The position numbers and the translations under genes were made by a program. The notes beneath the pieces were generated by a model. It did no database searches and had not been told where the DNA came from. It saw only the letters and a program-made list of their open reading frames with translations. Shown one piece after another: positions 6,796 through 14,745 of a DNA stretch of 40,200 nucleotides. This DNA comes from an uncultured Bacteroidota bacterium (GTDB taxonomy: Bacteria > Bacteroidota > Bacteroidia > Chitinophagales > Saprospiraceae): the NCBI GenBank assembly GCA_903933805.1, contig CAIZLM010000312.1, positions 1 through 40,200 of the forward strand, given 5' to 3'. The first letter of the stretch is position 1. Each line of letters begins with the position of its first letter.

Positions 6796-8025
6796 TCATT
6801 CCGCTACAGGCAACGATGCCGCTGCGTTCAAGCGCTGAAATGACTCCGACAATCGCTGTGCAACAGCGATGTTTTCAAAGTTTTCGATACAAAATACCCG
6901 TGCATGGTGGCCTATTATGGCAATATTTTCGCCTTCTTCGTAGCACCAACGAATGGACTCCACCCAAGATTCCGGACCATCGGCCAGTAAACATGTCTGG
7001 CGATCATCCGCATCAATCCCCTCCATCCCAAGGCGCGTAGAAACAACCACCTTCCCCAACGCCATACCCTCCAGTATTTTGGCGCGCATACCGCCTCCTG
7101 ACAATAGGGGTACCACCATGATCGTATGCTGATTCAAAAAGTCGGGGGCGCTGGGCACTTCTCCGTGAAAAAAAACACGGTCCATGGATAATTCCCGCAA
7201 CCAACGGGGTGCTGCCCGACCGGCAATGTGGAAAGTCAATTCAGGAAAATTTGGCGCCAAAAAAGGCAACCATACTTTTTCCAAAAACCACTTCAAGCCC
7301 TCTTGATTGGGCATCCAATCCAGGGAGCCAATAAATGACAGGCTCAAAGGCCTGGTAAAACTCGCAGGATCGGGGTGGTAATCTCGTGTGTCAATACCGA
7401 TGGGCGCCACGGTAGCAGGCCGTTTCAGCCCCATTTTCCGAAAAGCCACCACATCGCGCGCACTGATGCCAACAACCAAATCACAATCGTTGATTCGAGC
7501 TGCTTCGTAATTTTTTAATCGCGGCGTAATTCGATCCAGGTACCATTTTTTTAACGGATTCGCTTTTTCAGCTATTCGCTCCCATATTTCATGCTCTACA
7601 TTGTGGGTCCGCAAAACAACCTTACTCTCAGGCGCAAATGTCCGTATTACAGCGATATATGGCGCTAAGTACAAAGATTCCAATTGAACCACATCAAAAT
7701 GCTGATTTACGAGAATTTCTTGCAATTTTGTTGAAAATGCGGGATCGTCGAACCGTTCTACATGATATGATCTTGTCGAAAATAGATTGAGCAATGCAGG
7801 AAACAACTGAATACGGTTGTCAACATAAACCGTGTGCAAAGCGTTGTAGTGATCAAAATCGTCCGACAACTTGGACATATCAACCCAATGCTTGCGCGTA
7901 TTCATGGAAAGCAACGTTACTTCGTGCCCCAACGCTGCGTACGCTTTTGCCAAATAGGTGCTGGCGATGGCAGCACCGTCTTTGAGTGGATACGGGAATT
8001 TATGGCAAAGTTGAAGGATGTGCAT
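6796..8025 (-). CDS. Family 4 glycosyltransferase (GT-B fold)
   Basis: This 409-aa retaining-type glycosyltransferase uses a nucleotide sugar. The N-terminal Rossmann domain starts MHILQLCHKFPYPLKDGAA and includes the TYLAKAYAALGHEVTLLSM helix-strand. The C-terminal donor domain (about residues 225-390) contains LSFIGSLDWMPNQEG, FHIAGRAAP and the family E-x7-E region at KILEGMALGKVVVSTRLGMEGI. PIGIDTRDYHP precedes the donor domain, as in many GT4 enzymes. The acceptor cannot be predicted. It is divergent from lolD with a 129-bp gap, and it may belong functionally with the flippase at 3.1-4.4 kb, though glyS separates them. Confidence 0.9.
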   Translation of the reverse strand: MHILQLCHKFPYPLKDGAAIASTYLAKAYAALGHEVTLLSMNTRKHWVDMSKLSDDFDHYNALHTVYVDNRIQLFPALLNLFSTRSYHVERFDDPAFSTKLQEILVNQHFDVVQLESLYLAPYIAVIRTFAPESKVVLRTHNVEHEIWERIAEKANPLKKWYLDRITPRLKNYEAARINDCDLVVGISARDVVAFRKMGLKRPATVAPIGIDTRDYHPDPASFTRPLSLSFIGSLDWMPNQEGLKWFLEKVWLPFLAPNFPELTFHIAGRAAPRWLRELSMDRVFFHGEVPSAPDFLNQHTIMVVPLLSGGGMRAKILEGMALGKVVVSTRLGMEGIDADDRQTCLLADGPESWVESIRWCYEEGENIAIIGHHARVFCIENFENIAVAQRLSESFQRLNAAASLPVAE

Positions 8026-8154
8026 CTTGTTTCAGGTTTCCCTTGGTTTAACGCGGTGGGCTTCCCCCCACTACTTGAATATTATCGTAACGTGAAAATT
8101 GATAGAATTTCCGAATAAGTCCTTAACTCATTCAATTTTTCAGACATTTGCCTT

Positions 8155-8808
8155 ATGGTTCTTCAAGCTACAAATATTCACAAATCATACGGCGCCCTTG
8201 AAATACTCAAAGGCGTACATGTTAACATCCAACGCGGTGAAATTGTCAGTATAGTCGGCAGATCCGGCGCTGGCAAAAGTACCTTGTTGCACATCTTGGG
8301 CACGCTCGATGCCGCAGATCAAGGAGATTTGGCCATCGCCGATATTGCTATCAAATCCTTGAAAGCCAAACAGTTGGCCCAGTTTAGAAACCAACACATT
8401 GGCTTCGTTTTTCAATTTCACCACCTGCTCCCTGAATTCACCGCCCTTGAAAACGTCTGTATCCCCGGCTTTATTCAAAAAAAGAGTGATGCTGCTGTAA
8501 AAAAACGTGCCCAAGAATTACTCGACTACCTTGGACTTGCTGACCGCCTGACGCACAAACCTTCCGAACTGAGTGGCGGTGAACAACAAAGGGTTGCGGT
8601 CGCCCGTGCACTGATCAACCAACCAGACATTATTTTTGCAGACGAACCCACCGGCAACCTAGACTCCAATGCCGCGCAAGACATGCACCGGCTCATCCGC
8701 CAACTTCGCGACGACTACCGCCAAACATTTGTCATCGTCACCCACAACAAAGAATTAGCCGAACTTTCAGACCGATGTTTGGAAATGAAAGACGGCCTAC
8801 TGATCTGA
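8155..8808 (+). CDS. lolD: ABC transporter ATP-binding protein, LolD family
   Basis: This 217-aa nucleotide-binding subunit has Walker [11 protein letters not shown]-loop [17 protein letters not shown], signature [15 protein letters not shown], Walker [14 protein letters not shown] and the switch histidine in VTHNKEL. The H-H-L-L-P-E-F-T sequence after the Q-loop is typical of LolD/MacB-type exporters. LolD powers extraction of lipoproteins from the inner membrane by LolC/LolE. No LolC/E permease gene lies next to it here. The start ATG at 8155 gives the expected family N-terminus. Confidence 0.92.
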   Translation: MVLQATNIHKSYGALEILKGVHVNIQRGEIVSIVGRSGAGKSTLLHILGTLDAADQGDLAIADIAIKSLKAKQLAQFRNQHIGFVFQFHHLLPEFTALENVCIPGFIQKKSDAAVKKRAQELLDYLGLADRLTHKPSELSGGEQQRVAVARALINQPDIIFADEPTGNLDSNAAQDMHRLIRQLRDDYRQTFVIVTHNKELAELSDRCLEMKDGLLI

Positions 8809-8860
8809 TCGTTGAAAAGTCTCCACACGACTGCTTTCAACGTTCCAATACGGAACGCCC

Positions 8861-9973
8861 ATGCGCCACATTCTGCTGCCCATTGTCTTGGTTTTTTTCT
8901 CTTGCGCTGCCAGCCGCAAAGGTAATATTGATTTGCACGCAGTCAGTTTTGCCCAACACCCCAAAAACATCATATTGTTAATTGGTGATGGCATGTCACT
9001 GCCCCAAGTAGCTGCACATGTATATTGGAAAGGCCTGGGAAAAACGATTTTTGAACAGTTTCGCGTCATAGGTTTTCACGAAAGCCACTCTTGCAATGAA
9101 CTTGTTACCGACAGTGCTGCTGGGGCTACTGCGTTTTCTTGTGGAAAAAAAACAACAAACGGCGCAATTGGCACCCTTCCCCCAGACAATATTCCTTGTC
9201 CAACCATTTTAGAGGATCTGGCACGAGAAGGGTTTGCGACGGGAATGGTGGTGGCCTGCACAGCAACCCACGCAACGCCAGCATCTTTCATTGCCCACCA
9301 GGAACTCCGGGCTTTTACCGATGAAATAGCCCTGGATTACCTGAAAACGCCCTTCGATTGTCTTATTGCTGGGGGGGAGTCAAATTTTTCAGACCGGTAC
9401 GACAAACTGAACCTGCTGGATTCACTCCGGATGAAAGGCTATGTCATTCGGCGGGGTACACGACTGAAGCGACTGCCCCTCGATGGGGCAAAGCCATTCG
9501 TTAATTTTACCGCTGAGCATGAGCCGCCCACCGCTTCCGGCGGCAGAACCTACCTACCACGTTCGACAAAAATCGCGTGCGAATACCTGCAAAAAAGATC
9601 AAAAAAGGGTTTTTTTCTCATGGTAGAAGGCAGTCAAATAGACTGGGCAGGACATGCCAATGACCGAAATTGGCTCCGGGCAGAGATGGATGATTTTGAC
9701 AAAACTGTGCGTACTGCACTAGAATTCGCCGCTTCCAACGGCGAAACACTCGTCATTGTAACGGGTGATCATGAATGTGGCGGATTGGCGCTTATTCCGG
9801 GAAGCGGAAAAAAAGATTTCAAACCTACCTTTTCTACCAGACTCCACACCGCTTCTATGGTTCCCGTGTACGCCTACGGGCCCATGGACGAACTTTTTTT
9901 AGGTCAATACGACAACACCGATATTTACAAAAAAATAGTTCAAGCCTTGGGGCGATCGTTTCCGCAGTACTAA
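8861..9973 (+). CDS. Alkaline phosphatase, probable lipoprotein
   Basis: This 370-aa secreted phosphomonoesterase releases inorganic phosphate from organic phosphates. Motifs of the alkaline phosphatase superfamily are present: IGDGM (metal ligand Asp43), TDSAAGATAFSCG with the nucleophile Ser85, the GSQIDWAGHAND metal-binding segment and GDHECGG. The N-terminus is a short signal peptide ending in FFSC, so Cys15 could be lipid-modified, which would link it to the upstream lolD. It is shorter than E. coli PhoA and lacks its large crown insertions, like many Bacteroidota homologues. The stop codon overlaps that of convergent era by three bases. A seven-G run occurs near 9372. Confidence 0.93.
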   Translation: MRHILLPIVLVFFSCAASRKGNIDLHAVSFAQHPKNIILLIGDGMSLPQVAAHVYWKGLGKTIFEQFRVIGFHESHSCNELVTDSAAGATAFSCGKKTTNGAIGTLPPDNIPCPTILEDLAREGFATGMVVACTATHATPASFIAHQELRAFTDEIALDYLKTPFDCLIAGGESNFSDRYDKLNLLDSLRMKGYVIRRGTRLKRLPLDGAKPFVNFTAEHEPPTASGGRTYLPRSTKIACEYLQKRSKKGFFLMVEGSQIDWAGHANDRNWLRAEMDDFDKTVRTALEFAASNGETLVIVTGDHECGGLALIPGSGKKDFKPTFSTRLHTASMVPVYAYGPMDELFLGQYDNTDIYKKIVQALGRSFPQY

Positions 9974-10941
9974 TACCCAAAGCGCTGCAAAGCCTTGTCG
10001 TCGTCACGCCAGTTGTCGCGTACTTTCACGGTAAGTTCCAAAAACACCTTTGTTTTGAGAAATCTTTCGAGATCGAGGCGCGCGATGGAACCAAGTTTTT
10101 TGATTGCGGCACCACCTTTTCCGAGCACGATGGCCTTTTGGGTTTCCCGCATGACAAAAATAGTTGCCTGAATTCGGGCAATATCTTCACCTGCGGTGGT
10201 TTTTCCTTCTTTGAAATCTTCTACGACAACCTCCGTGGAATACGGAATTTCATCGCTGAAGAGCAGGAGAATTTTTTCGCGAATAATTTCACTGACAAAA
10301 AATCGCTCTGGTCGGTCGGTCAGTTGATCGATGGGATAATAAGGCTCGCCTTCCGGAAGAAATCCAATTATTTTTTCCAATAAACTCGCTGCATTGGGCT
10401 CTTTCAGGGCCGAAAGGGCCAGCGCATCGGTGACTGCAATGCGCTTTCGCCACCAGCCGGTCACATCCTGAGCGCGTTGTTCCGCCACAAGATCGTTCTT
10501 GTTGAGGATCAGCAAAATGGGGACCTCTGTTTTTTTCAGTACGTCGATGACAGGATTATCGTCTTCCAGTTCTTCCGTTAAATCAAAAACAAAAAGCATT
10601 AAGTCAGCGTCTTCCACGGTTCCCTCCACCGAACGATTCATGGCTTGGTGCATGCGATAATTCGGCTGCTTAACGTAACCCGGAGTATCAGAAAAAACGA
10701 TTTGAAAACCTTCGCCAGAGAGAATACCGATAATGCGGTGTCTGGTGGTTTGAGGCTTGTGGGTAATGATACTCATGCGCTCCCCGACGAGGGCATTCAT
10801 CAGCGTTGACTTTCCAGCGTTGGGTCTGCCAATAATATTGACGAAACCTGAGCGAAAAGGTATTGCTGGATTGTTGACGGCGGTTGAATCGTTGTTGGTT
10901 GGCTCCACAGTACTTGAGGTTAATAATACGGTTAAAAACAA
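9970..10941 (-). CDS. era: GTPase Era, ribosome small-subunit assembly factor
   Basis: This 323-aa protein binds 16S rRNA and assists 30S maturation. The GTPase domain has G1 GRPNAGKS, G3 DTPGYV and G4 LNKNDLV. A C-terminal KH domain (from about residue 235) holds the RNA-binding GKGGAAIKKLGS motif. The protein has about 30 residues before the usual start of the family (GFVNIIGRPNAGKST), with no alternative ATG, so translation may start later at a non-ATG codon. The gene is convergent with alkaline phosphatase and overlaps its stop. A 148-bp inverted-repeat element fills the gap up to ribBA. Confidence 0.95.
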   Translation of the reverse strand: MFLTVLLTSSTVEPTNNDSTAVNNPAIPFRSGFVNIIGRPNAGKSTLMNALVGERMSIITHKPQTTRHRIIGILSGEGFQIVFSDTPGYVKQPNYRMHQAMNRSVEGTVEDADLMLFVFDLTEELEDDNPVIDVLKKTEVPILLILNKNDLVAEQRAQDVTGWWRKRIAVTDALALSALKEPNAASLLEKIIGFLPEGEPYYPIDQLTDRPERFFVSEIIREKILLLFSDEIPYSTEVVVEDFKEGKTTAGEDIARIQATIFVMRETQKAIVLGKGGAAIKKLGSIARLDLERFLKTKVFLELTVKVRDNWRDDDKALQRFGY

Positions 10942-10957
10942 CTATTGTCAACCATAC

Positions 10958-11105
10958 GTGCCGTGTCCAGTCAATGGCCCATGCATGTGGCGGTCCAATT
11001 TTCCCTTCCTCTGCGTTGTTCGTCGGTTTCAATATTCCCTCCTCACGCCTTGATGACAAAAAAATTTGCCTCCCCAATTCATGGGCCATTAACTGGTCGC
11101 GGCAC
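10958..11105. repeat. Inverted-repeat element between ribBA and era (26-bp arms)
   Basis: The left arm, 10958-10983 (GTGCCGTGTCCAGTC, then AATGGCCCATG), is matched at 23 of 26 positions by the reverse complement of the right arm, 11080-11105. About 96 bases of non-coding sequence lie between. The element fills almost the whole gap between the ribBA stop and the era start and reaches the first base of the ribBA stop triplet. I find no second copy in the window. The right arm reads TTAACTGGTCGCGG, slightly recalling the left end of the GTAACTGGTT family, but the rest does not align. Confidence 0.6.
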
Positions 11106-12235
11106 TAGGTCAACTCCACATTTTCTACAATTTCCAATCCATAACCCATCAAACCCATTCGACGTCTTGGATGGTTGGTCAGCAGGCGAATTTTGCTGAT
11201 ATTGAGATCGCGCAATATTTGTGCGCCCACCCCAAAGTCTTTTTTTCCCATGGGTGAATGGAGCTCAAATTTTTCTACTTGTCCCGCCTCTGTAAGTTGT
11301 TTGTAGTGGTTCAGCTTGGCGAGCAGACTTCCTTTGTCGTTTTGGCGAAGGTACACAAATGCTCCACGACCTTCTTTGGCGATGCTTTTAAGTGCGTTGT
11401 TGATCTGGGTGCCGTAATCTTCCAGTAAAGTACCCAGAATATCTCCGGTCTCAGAAGAAGAATGGACGCGCACCAGCACCGGATCTTCTTGGCGCCAAGT
11501 TCCTTTTTTCAGTACCAAGTGGTTGTCTCCACTCGTAAGATCGGAGTAAGCAATGGCGTCAAACTCCCCAAAAACGGTGTGGATGGTGGTGGTCACTTCA
11601 CGGCGCACAAGGCGTTCATGACGCATCCGGTAGGCGACCAAGTCGTCAATAGACACAATTTTCAGGTTGTGTTCCCGGGCTACTTCCAACAATTGTGGGA
11701 GCCGTGCCATCGTTCCATCCGCATTCAGTATTTCTACCAGCACACCCATGGGATAGAGCCCTGCGAGACGGGCAAAATCAACCGCTGCTTCGGTATGACC
11801 CGTCCGGCGAAGTACGCCTCCCGGCTTGGCACGCAACGGAAAAATGTGTCCGGGGCGAGCAAAATCACTGGCCTTGGCTTCCTGACTGGTCAGCCACCGA
11901 TTGCCCATAGACCGGTCATATGCACTGATCCCCGTAGAACAGCCTTGTCCGATCAGGTCGATGCTGACGGTGAATGCTGTTTCGTGAAGGGCAGTATTCG
12001 AACTCACCATGAGATTCAAGCCAAGTTCATCGGCCCTTTTCTCCTCCATCGGCGTACAAACCAAACCCCGACCGTGGGTGGCCATAAAGTTGATAATTTC
12101 AGGTGTGACAGTTTCCGCGGCGCAAACAAAATCGCCTTCATTTTCTCTGTCTTCATCATCTACGACGATAATAACGCGTCCTGCGCGGATTTCCGTAATA
12201 GCTTCTTCGATCGTATTCAGTTTAGTTTCAGACAC
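11105..12235 (-). CDS. ribB: 3,4-dihydroxy-2-butanone-4-phosphate synthase with degenerate GTP cyclohydrolase II domain (RibBA-like)
   Basis: This 376-aa, two-domain protein has a DHBP synthase half (residues 1-200) that looks intact: [18 protein letters not shown], the [10 protein letters not shown] loop and [13 protein letters not shown]. It should form the four-carbon unit of riboflavin from ribulose 5-phosphate. The second half (about 205-376) keeps the GCHII fold ([27 protein letters not shown]) but not its chemistry. The three zinc cysteines of E. coli RibA (Cys54, 65, 67) align with Ser261, Glu272 and Tyr274. Its catalytic Asp126 and Arg128 align with Gly330 and Lys332. GTP cyclohydrolase II must then be encoded elsewhere. 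The DHBPS assignment is firm; loss of GCHII activity is inference. Confidence 0.93.
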   Translation of the reverse strand: MSETKLNTIEEAITEIRAGRVIIVVDDEDRENEGDFVCAAETVTPEIINFMATHGRGLVCTPMEEKRADELGLNLMVSSNTALHETAFTVSIDLIGQGCSTGISAYDRSMGNRWLTSQEAKASDFARPGHIFPLRAKPGGVLRRTGHTEAAVDFARLAGLYPMGVLVEILNADGTMARLPQLLEVAREHNLKIVSIDDLVAYRMRHERLVRREVTTTIHTVFGEFDAIAYSDLTSGDNHLVLKKGTWRQEDPVLVRVHSSSETGDILGTLLEDYGTQINNALKSIAKEGRGAFVYLRQNDKGSLLAKLNHYKQLTEAGQVEKFELHSPMGKKDFGVGAQILRDLNISKIRLLTNHPRRRMGLMGYGLEIVENVELT

Positions 12236-12266
12236 TTTTTCGAAAGATTCTTAATGCGTAAACAAC

Positions 12267-12291
12267 ATCTTTTGACCTTTAATCAAAAGAT
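12267..12291. promoter_or_regulatory. Perfect 9-bp inverted repeat upstream of ribBA
   Basis: ATCTTTTGA and TCAAAAGAT are separated by seven bases and lie 32-56 bases upstream of the ribBA start. It could be an operator or a leader hairpin. The conserved FMN-riboswitch core is not present here. Confidence 0.35.
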
Positions 12292-12352
12292 TAAGCGGCA
12301 AAGTTACTTGGTTGAACGCCACGGTGTCACAGGAATTTTATTAAAACAAAAA

Positions 12353-12430
12353 GTAACTGGTTGGGTGCTCGCGTCTGAGATAAAAAAGTGGCCATTTTTG
12401 GGCCAGACAGCGTGCTACTTAACCAGTTAC
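12353..12430 (+). mobile_element. MITE-like element, copy 3 (short form, 78 bp)
   Basis: The copy runs from GTAACTGGTT to AACCAGTTAC and contains the fused core GTGGCCATTTTTGGGCCAGAC expected of the deleted short form. The flanking octamers AACAAAAA and AACTAAAC match at 6 of 8 positions, though the A-richness weakens this. It is the first of two copies in the 703-bp gap between divergent ribBA and rpoD. Confidence 0.8.
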
Positions 12431-12569
12431 AACTAAACAAAATTCAATCGCCAACGGTTGTAGTGACAGCAAGATTCTTCTCCAAATGTTGGTTGTTTTC
12501 GGTCGATTGAACCATCCCAACCGCAGCGATTGAATCAATGATTTCAAAAAAAACAATCTTTTTACGTTG

Positions 12570-12729
12570 ATAACTTTTTAATTGGTCGCGTCTGCGACAA
12601 AAAAGCAACTATTTTTTGCCAAACGAAGCGGATTTTTTTAGCATTAACAGCGCTAGGGTCAAAAAAATGATCGAATTATGGCAAAAATAGGCCTTTTTGG
12701 GCCTGACAAGATGCCACCTAACCATTCAC
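12570..12729 (+). mobile_element. MITE-like element, copy 4 (long form, degenerate)
   Basis: The left end is eroded (ATAACTTTTTAATTGG), but GGTCGCGTCTG, CAAAAAAG, the AGCGCTA centre and GGCCTTTTTGGGCC follow in family order. The right end is AACCATTCAC. ACGTT occurs at the same offset in both flanking octamers, as expected of a decayed target duplication. The rest of the gap up to 12938 is AT-rich; I find no gene or clear TAnnTTTG promoter there. Confidence 0.65.
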
Positions 12730-12938
12730 CAACGTTAATAATTATACCTTAAAAGAATTTTATATCAACTTTTTGTTCTATTATTGCGATTGTGTTGTAA
12801 AAAATTGCTGATTACGGCATATTGTGTCATTTTTTAGTAATCAGTTGGATACGATGAAACTTTTTTCGTTAAATACGTATTGTTAAAGACAACCTTACTC
12901 ACAAAAAACAATTTAAACCCGCTTAAAACTTTAATACT

Positions 12939-13805
12939 ATGCGTCAGTTAAAAATTGCGCACAAAATTACCACCCGCGAAAGCCAGGCACTGGACAAATA
13001 CCTCAACGAAATCAGTAAGTTGCCCATGCTCACGCCGGAAGAGGAAGTCCGGCTGGCCCAACGCATTCGAGAAGGCGATCAGGAAGCGCTGGATGCCATG
13101 ACCCGCGGCAATCTTCGCTTTGTTGTTTCCGTTTCCAAGCAATATCAAAATCAAGGCCTCAGTCTTTCCGATCTCATCAACGAAGGAAATGTGGGCCTCA
13201 TCAAGGCGGCCCGTCGCTTTGATGAAACCAAGGGCTTTAAGTTTATTTCCTACGCCGTTTGGTGGATACGGCAAAGTATCCTACAGGCCATTGTGGAAAA
13301 CAGCCGCATTGTTCGTATGCCGCTGAACAAAGTAGGGTCTTACAACAAGGTGAACGATGCGTACATCTCTTTCGTTCAGCAGTTTGAACGGGAACCTTCC
13401 GATGAAGAGTTGGGTGAAGTGCTGGGCCTCTCTGAACGCGAAATTCAAAATTTATTTCGCAGTGGCTCTCGCCACGTGTCCTTGGACGCACCCCTCAATG
13501 GTTTGGAAGAAGGCGAAGCAACCATGCTAGATGTCATGATGCCCGAAAGCGGCGGCGAAGCGGACTACAACCTCATGGCACAATCACTGCAGGAAGAAGT
13601 AGCCCTCGGGCTTAGTTCCCTCTCGCCCCGTGAAATGGAAGTAATTTCTTCCTACTATGGCCTGAATGGCTACCAAGCCCTTTCACTGGACGAAATCGGC
13701 GAATTGTACGGGCTCACCCGAGAACGCGTCAGGCAAATCAAGGAACGCGGCTTGCGACGCCTTCGAAAAGTGCACAGTGCCGTCTTAAAAACGTATCTTG
13801 GGTAA
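12939..13805 (+). CDS. rpoD: Major RNA polymerase sigma factor (RpoD/SigA, Bacteroidota type)
   Basis: This 288-aa group-1 sigma factor lacks region 1.1, as is usual in Bacteroidota. Region 1.2 begins at about residue 16 (LDKYLNEISKLPMLTPEEE). Region 2 contains GNLRFVVSVSKQYQNQG, LIKAARRFDETKGFKFISYA and VWWIRQSILQAI. Region 3 follows, and region 4 ends with the helix-turn-helix SLDEIGELYGLTRERVRQIK. It should recognise the -33 TTG / -7 TAnnTTTG promoters seen elsewhere in the window. The 700-bp upstream gap contains two repeat elements. No Shine-Dalgarno sequence precedes the ATG. A strong hairpin terminator lies 31 bases after the stop. Confidence 0.97.
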   Translation: MRQLKIAHKITTRESQALDKYLNEISKLPMLTPEEEVRLAQRIREGDQEALDAMTRGNLRFVVSVSKQYQNQGLSLSDLINEGNVGLIKAARRFDETKGFKFISYAVWWIRQSILQAIVENSRIVRMPLNKVGSYNKVNDAYISFVQQFEREPSDEELGEVLGLSEREIQNLFRSGSRHVSLDAPLNGLEEGEATMLDVMMPESGGEADYNLMAQSLQEEVALGLSSLSPREMEVISSYYGLNGYQALSLDEIGELYGLTRERVRQIKERGLRRLRKVHSAVLKTYLG

Positions 13806-13835
13806 TAACACCGCTGATATCCAATAATAAATACG

Positions 13836-13870
13836 AAGAGTTACTCCCAAGTACGGGGGTAACTCTTTTT
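13836..13870 (+). terminator. Intrinsic terminator of rpoD
   Basis: AAGAGTTACTCCC pairs with GGGGGTAACTCTT (one G-U pair) across a six-base loop and runs directly into TTTTT. It is placed 31 bases after the rpoD stop. The reverse repeat fragment starts at its last base. Confidence 0.88.
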
Positions 13871-13895
13871 GTAACTGGTTGGGTGGCATGCTGGC
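13871..13895 (-). repeat. Terminal fragment of the MITE-like element, reverse orientation
   Basis: GTAACTGGTTGGGTGGCATG followed by CTGGC matches the reverse complement of the element's right end (GCCACCCAACCAGTTAC preceded by AGCGT). Only about 25 bases are recognisable; the sequence then diverges toward coaX. Confidence 0.55.
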
Positions 13896-13995
13896 TTCAA
13901 CCACAGCACTTGTTTGGTAAAAGCAGTAAACAACTGGGCTACTTTTACAAAGACACTGATTTTTTGACTGGAAAACCCGACCTTCGCCACCGTTC

Positions 13996-14718
13996 ATGAA
14001 TTTATGCATTGACATTGGAAATTCTCGCATCAAAATTGGCCTTTTTTTGGATAAAAAGCTGGTAGAACAGTGCGTATGGCACGATTGGACGGTGGACCGT
14101 ATTGTTGAATTTGGCAAACAGCATGGCGCTCAAAAGGTCCTGTTTTCTTCGGTAATACAACCAGATCCACCTTTTGAACGCTGCCTGCGGGATAACTTCC
14201 ACACACTCGAACTTACGACGGAAACCACATTGCCTTTTGAAAACCATTATACGACCCCAAAAACACTCGGAAAAGACCGCTTGGCAGCGGTAGCAGGGGC
14301 ACAAGCGTTGTTCCCAAATGAAAACAACTTGGTGATAGATTGTGGCACTTGCATCAAGTACGATTTGATTACTGCTGACGGCGTTTATCTGGGTGGAAAT
14401 ATAGCTCCCGGAGCCATCATGAGGCTTCAGGCCATGCACCACTTTACCGCCCGACTGCCAGAAGTAACCATGGCAATGCCCGAATTTTTCATTGGAAATA
14501 GTACCACAACGGCTTTGCAAAATGGTGCTTTGCGCGGCGCTTGTTTGGAAATTACCGGGTTCATAGGGCTGTTCGAACACCAATACCCACCGCTGAACGT
14601 GGTGCTGACCGGTGGAGATGCTCTCTTTTTTGAACCATATCTAGCCTTGTCCAAAGGCGCTACAGTACCTGATTTAACATTGTACGGATTGAACCATATA
14701 TTGATTTTCAACACATAA
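13996..14718 (+). CDS. coaX: Type III pantothenate kinase
   Basis: This 240-aa enzyme phosphorylates pantothenate, the first step of coenzyme A synthesis. It belongs to the ASKHA fold family. Visible motifs are the N-terminal phosphate loop IDIGNSRIKIGLF, the KTLGKDRLAAVAGA segment, the catalytic VIDCGTCIKYDLI, the YLGGNIAPGAIMRLQAMH loop and the C-terminal VVLTGGDA. Length is typical of bacterial CoaX. The gene starts 190 bp after rpoD, beyond a terminator and a repeat fragment. It is followed after 27 bp by an outer-membrane protein gene, probably in the same operon. Confidence 0.95.
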   Translation: MNLCIDIGNSRIKIGLFLDKKLVEQCVWHDWTVDRIVEFGKQHGAQKVLFSSVIQPDPPFERCLRDNFHTLELTTETTLPFENHYTTPKTLGKDRLAAVAGAQALFPNENNLVIDCGTCIKYDLITADGVYLGGNIAPGAIMRLQAMHHFTARLPEVTMAMPEFFIGNSTTTALQNGALRGACLEITGFIGLFEHQYPPLNVVLTGGDALFFEPYLALSKGATVPDLTLYGLNHILIFNT

Positions 14719-14745
14719 AAGTTTATTGGGTCGAACACAACTACC

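Noticed and set aside
12236-12352. Possible FMN riboswitch upstream of ribBA
   Set aside because: The conserved purine-rich FMN-element core is not visible here or upstream of pyrF-ribD.
11462-12436. A long + strand open frame (324 codons) opposite ribBA, ending in repeat copy 3
   Set aside because: It is antisense to a clearly conserved enzyme gene, and its translation shows no family resemblance. The end is only repeat sequence.
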